Origin: Deltaproteobacteria bacterium
GTDB lineage: Bacteria; Desulfobacterota; Desulfobacteria; Desulfobacterales; Desulfatibacillaceae
Direction: 5' to 3'
Length of the DNA: 5,272 nucleotides
Assembly (NCBI GenBank): GCA_021815525.1
Contig: JAKAGN010000231.1
Span: 1 to 5,272 of the forward strand
Part shown: piece by piece, positions 4,030-5,272 of the stretch
How the letters are laid out: each line of letters starts with the position of its first letter
Numbering within the stretch: position 1 is the first letter of the stretch
Notes under the pieces: model-generated
What the model saw: only the letters and a program-made list of their open reading frames with translations
Told to the model about the DNA's origin: nothing
Databases searched by the model: none
Program-made: the position numbers and the translations under genes

Positions 4030-5272
4030 CTACTTGCCGGTGGCCGCGCCGTGCAGCTTCACTTCCACCTTCTCCGTGAGGCCCGCGTAGTACTCCCTGA
4101 GGATGTCCAGAACTTCCTCGCGGCCGAAGTGATCCGGCATGGTGCCGCCCTCGGAGAGGATCTTCCGGAGCATGGTGCCGGACAGAAGCACGCGGTCTTC
4201 CTTGCCGTGGGGGCAGGTGCGGAGGCTGGCCATGCCGTCGCACTTCACGCAGTAGAAGGTCCAGTCGATCTTCAAGGGCATGCACTGGAGGTTCTTGCCG
4301 GGGTCGGTGCTGCAGGGCAGCTTGTCGAAGATGGTCTGGGCCTCGAACATGCCGTAGAAGTCGCCCACGCCGGCGTGGTCGCGGCCGATGATCATGCGGG
4401 AGCAGCCGTAGTTCTGGCGGAACGTGGCGTGGAGAAGGGCCTCGCGGGGGCCGGCGTAGCGCATGTCAAGGGGGTAGCCGCCCTGGAGCACGTTCTTGGA
4501 CACGAAGTACTTCTCCACGAGGGTGTCGATGCACTTCACGCGCACCTCGGCGGGGATGTCGCCGGGCTTCAGGTTTCCGACCAGCGAGTGGATGAACACG
4601 CCGTCGCACACCTCGACCGCGATCTTGCACAGGTACTCGTGGGAGCGGTGCATGGGGTTCCTAAGCTGAAGGGCCGCGATCTCGCGCCATCCGCGATCCT
4701 CGAAGATCTTGCGGGACTCCGCGGGCTTCATGTAGACGCCGGCGTACTTTTCGGGGTAGTCGCCCTCGGAGAGCACCCACACGCTTCCGGCCAGGTTCAC
4801 CGGGCCCTGCTTCATGACCATCTGCACGCCCGGGTGGTCCTTCTCGGCGATCTTCCAGAAGGCCTCGGCGGTGGAGGTGCCTTCGCCCATGAAGGTCTTC
4901 TCGCACTCGTACTTCTTGTCGGCGGCCGACATGGCGTACTTCTCGGACACCTTCATGATGGCCATGATCTCGTCGCCCTCGGGATCGTACAGGGCGATTT
5001 CCTCGCCCGCGTTGATCCCGTCGGCCTCGGCCTGGGTCACGTCGAGGCACACCGGCACGGGCCAGAAGGTGCCGTCGGCGAGCGTCAGGTTATCCAGGAC
5101 GGATTTCCAGTCGGCCTTGGCCATGAAGCCGGAAAGGGGCGAGAAGCCGCCGATTCCGATCATGATGAGATCGCCCTTGACGCGGCTGGAGATGGTGACC
5201 TTCTTCAGGCCCTTGGCCTTGGCCTTGGCCTCGTCGAGGGCTTTTCCTTCCAAAAGGCGAATGGTAGATCGG
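4030..5272 (-). CDS. sat: ATP sulfurylase (sulfate adenylyltransferase), 5' end outside the window
   Basis: Catalyses ATP + sulfate to adenosine 5'-phosphosulfate + pyrophosphate in the cytoplasm, the activation step of dissimilatory sulfate reduction. Numbering from the TTG codon at 5253: QLRN at 196-199 and HRSH at 202-205 (nucleotide/sulfate site, RNPMHRSHE), GRDHAGVG at 290-297, and LSGTMLRKIL at 357-366. A likely zinc site is C335, C338, C347 and H349, as in the homodimeric bacterial enzymes. No APS-kinase domain follows, so it is the single-function form. The frame stays open through that TTG to the window edge, reading RSTIRLLEG, which matches the LLEG that follows a short N-terminal segment in sulfate-reducer Sat. 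The TTG is therefore not the start, and roughly 15-25 residues lie beyond the edge. It converges on tupC across a strong terminator. Confidence 0.95.
   Translation of the reverse strand, partial: RSTIRLLEGKALDEAKAKAKGLKKVTISSRVKGDLIMIGIGGFSPLSGFMAKADWKSVLDNLTLADGTFWPVPVCLDVTQAEADGINAGEEIALYDPEGDEIMAIMKVSEKYAMSAADKKYECEKTFMGEGTSTAEAFWKIAEKDHPGVQMVMKQGPVNLAGSVWVLSEGDYPEKYAGVYMKPAESRKIFEDRGWREIAALQLRNPMHRSHEYLCKIAVEVCDGVFIHSLVGNLKPGDIPAEVRVKCIDTLVEKYFVSKNVLQGGYPLDMRYAGPREALLHATFRQNYGCSRMIIGRDHAGVGDFYGMFEAQTIFDKLPCSTDPGKNLQCMPLKIDWTFYCVKCDGMASLRTCPHGKEDRVLLSGTMLRKILSEGGTMPDHFGREEVLDILREYYAGLTEKVEVKLHGAATGK

Noticed and set aside
5205..5230. Triple tandem GGCCTT(G) repeat near the start of sat
   Set aside because: It simply encodes the Ala-Lys repeat (AKAKAK) in the N-terminal helix of Sat, a region known to be Lys/Ala-rich; no separate element is needed.
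1..5272. CRISPR arrays, tRNA or rRNA genes, insertion sequences, attachment sites
   Set aside because: No spaced direct repeats, cloverleaf-like segments, transposase or integrase reading frames, or terminal inverted repeats were seen on either strand.

Overview
The window is GC-rich and densely coding. It most likely comes from a chromosome of a sulfate-reducing Desulfobacterota (former deltaproteobacterial) lineage. The main clue is a zinc-site-bearing, sulfate-reducer-type ATP sulfurylase (sat) next to a TupABC-type tungstate ABC transporter with a short ModE-like regulator. This assignment comes from protein-family recognition by eye; genus or family cannot be fixed from the sequence.

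Layout: (i) 2-995, minus strand: a stand-alone Smr-domain protein with a proline-rich linker (2-718), preceded by a small protein with four evenly spaced cysteines (795-995, possibly starting at 1046). (ii) 996-1182: a divergent intergenic region with a 36-bp imperfect inverted repeat (1023-1058) and candidate promoters on both strands. (iii) 1183-3923, plus strand: ModE-like winged-helix regulator (1183-1560), then tupA (1641-2477), tupB (2489-3208) and tupC (3234-3923), a complete tungstate importer. A separate promoter with a perfect TTGACA -35 and an overlapping 10-bp palindrome lies just before tupA. (iv) 3924-4029: a strong hairpin followed by T-rich sequence on both strands, which insulates the convergent tup and sat genes. 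(v) 4030-5272, minus strand: sat, whose true start lies beyond the right edge.

How they fit: TupA captures WO4(2-) in the periplasm, TupB is the channel and TupC the ATPase. Imported W (or Mo) would serve pterin-dependent enzymes such as formate dehydrogenases and aldehyde:ferredoxin oxidoreductases, common in anaerobic sulfate reducers. The ModE-like protein probably controls the importer, though it lacks the C-terminal oxyanion-sensing (TOBE/Mop) half. Sat activates sulfate with ATP as the first step of dissimilatory sulfate reduction. It is a known target of molybdate and tungstate as sulfate analogues, which makes the adjacency notable, but the genes are convergent and separated by a terminator. 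No clearly new multi-gene system is visible. The least explained items are the tandem YNPxxC four-cysteine mini-protein with its structured leader, the putative operator before tupA, and the unusual tupB-tupC junction.
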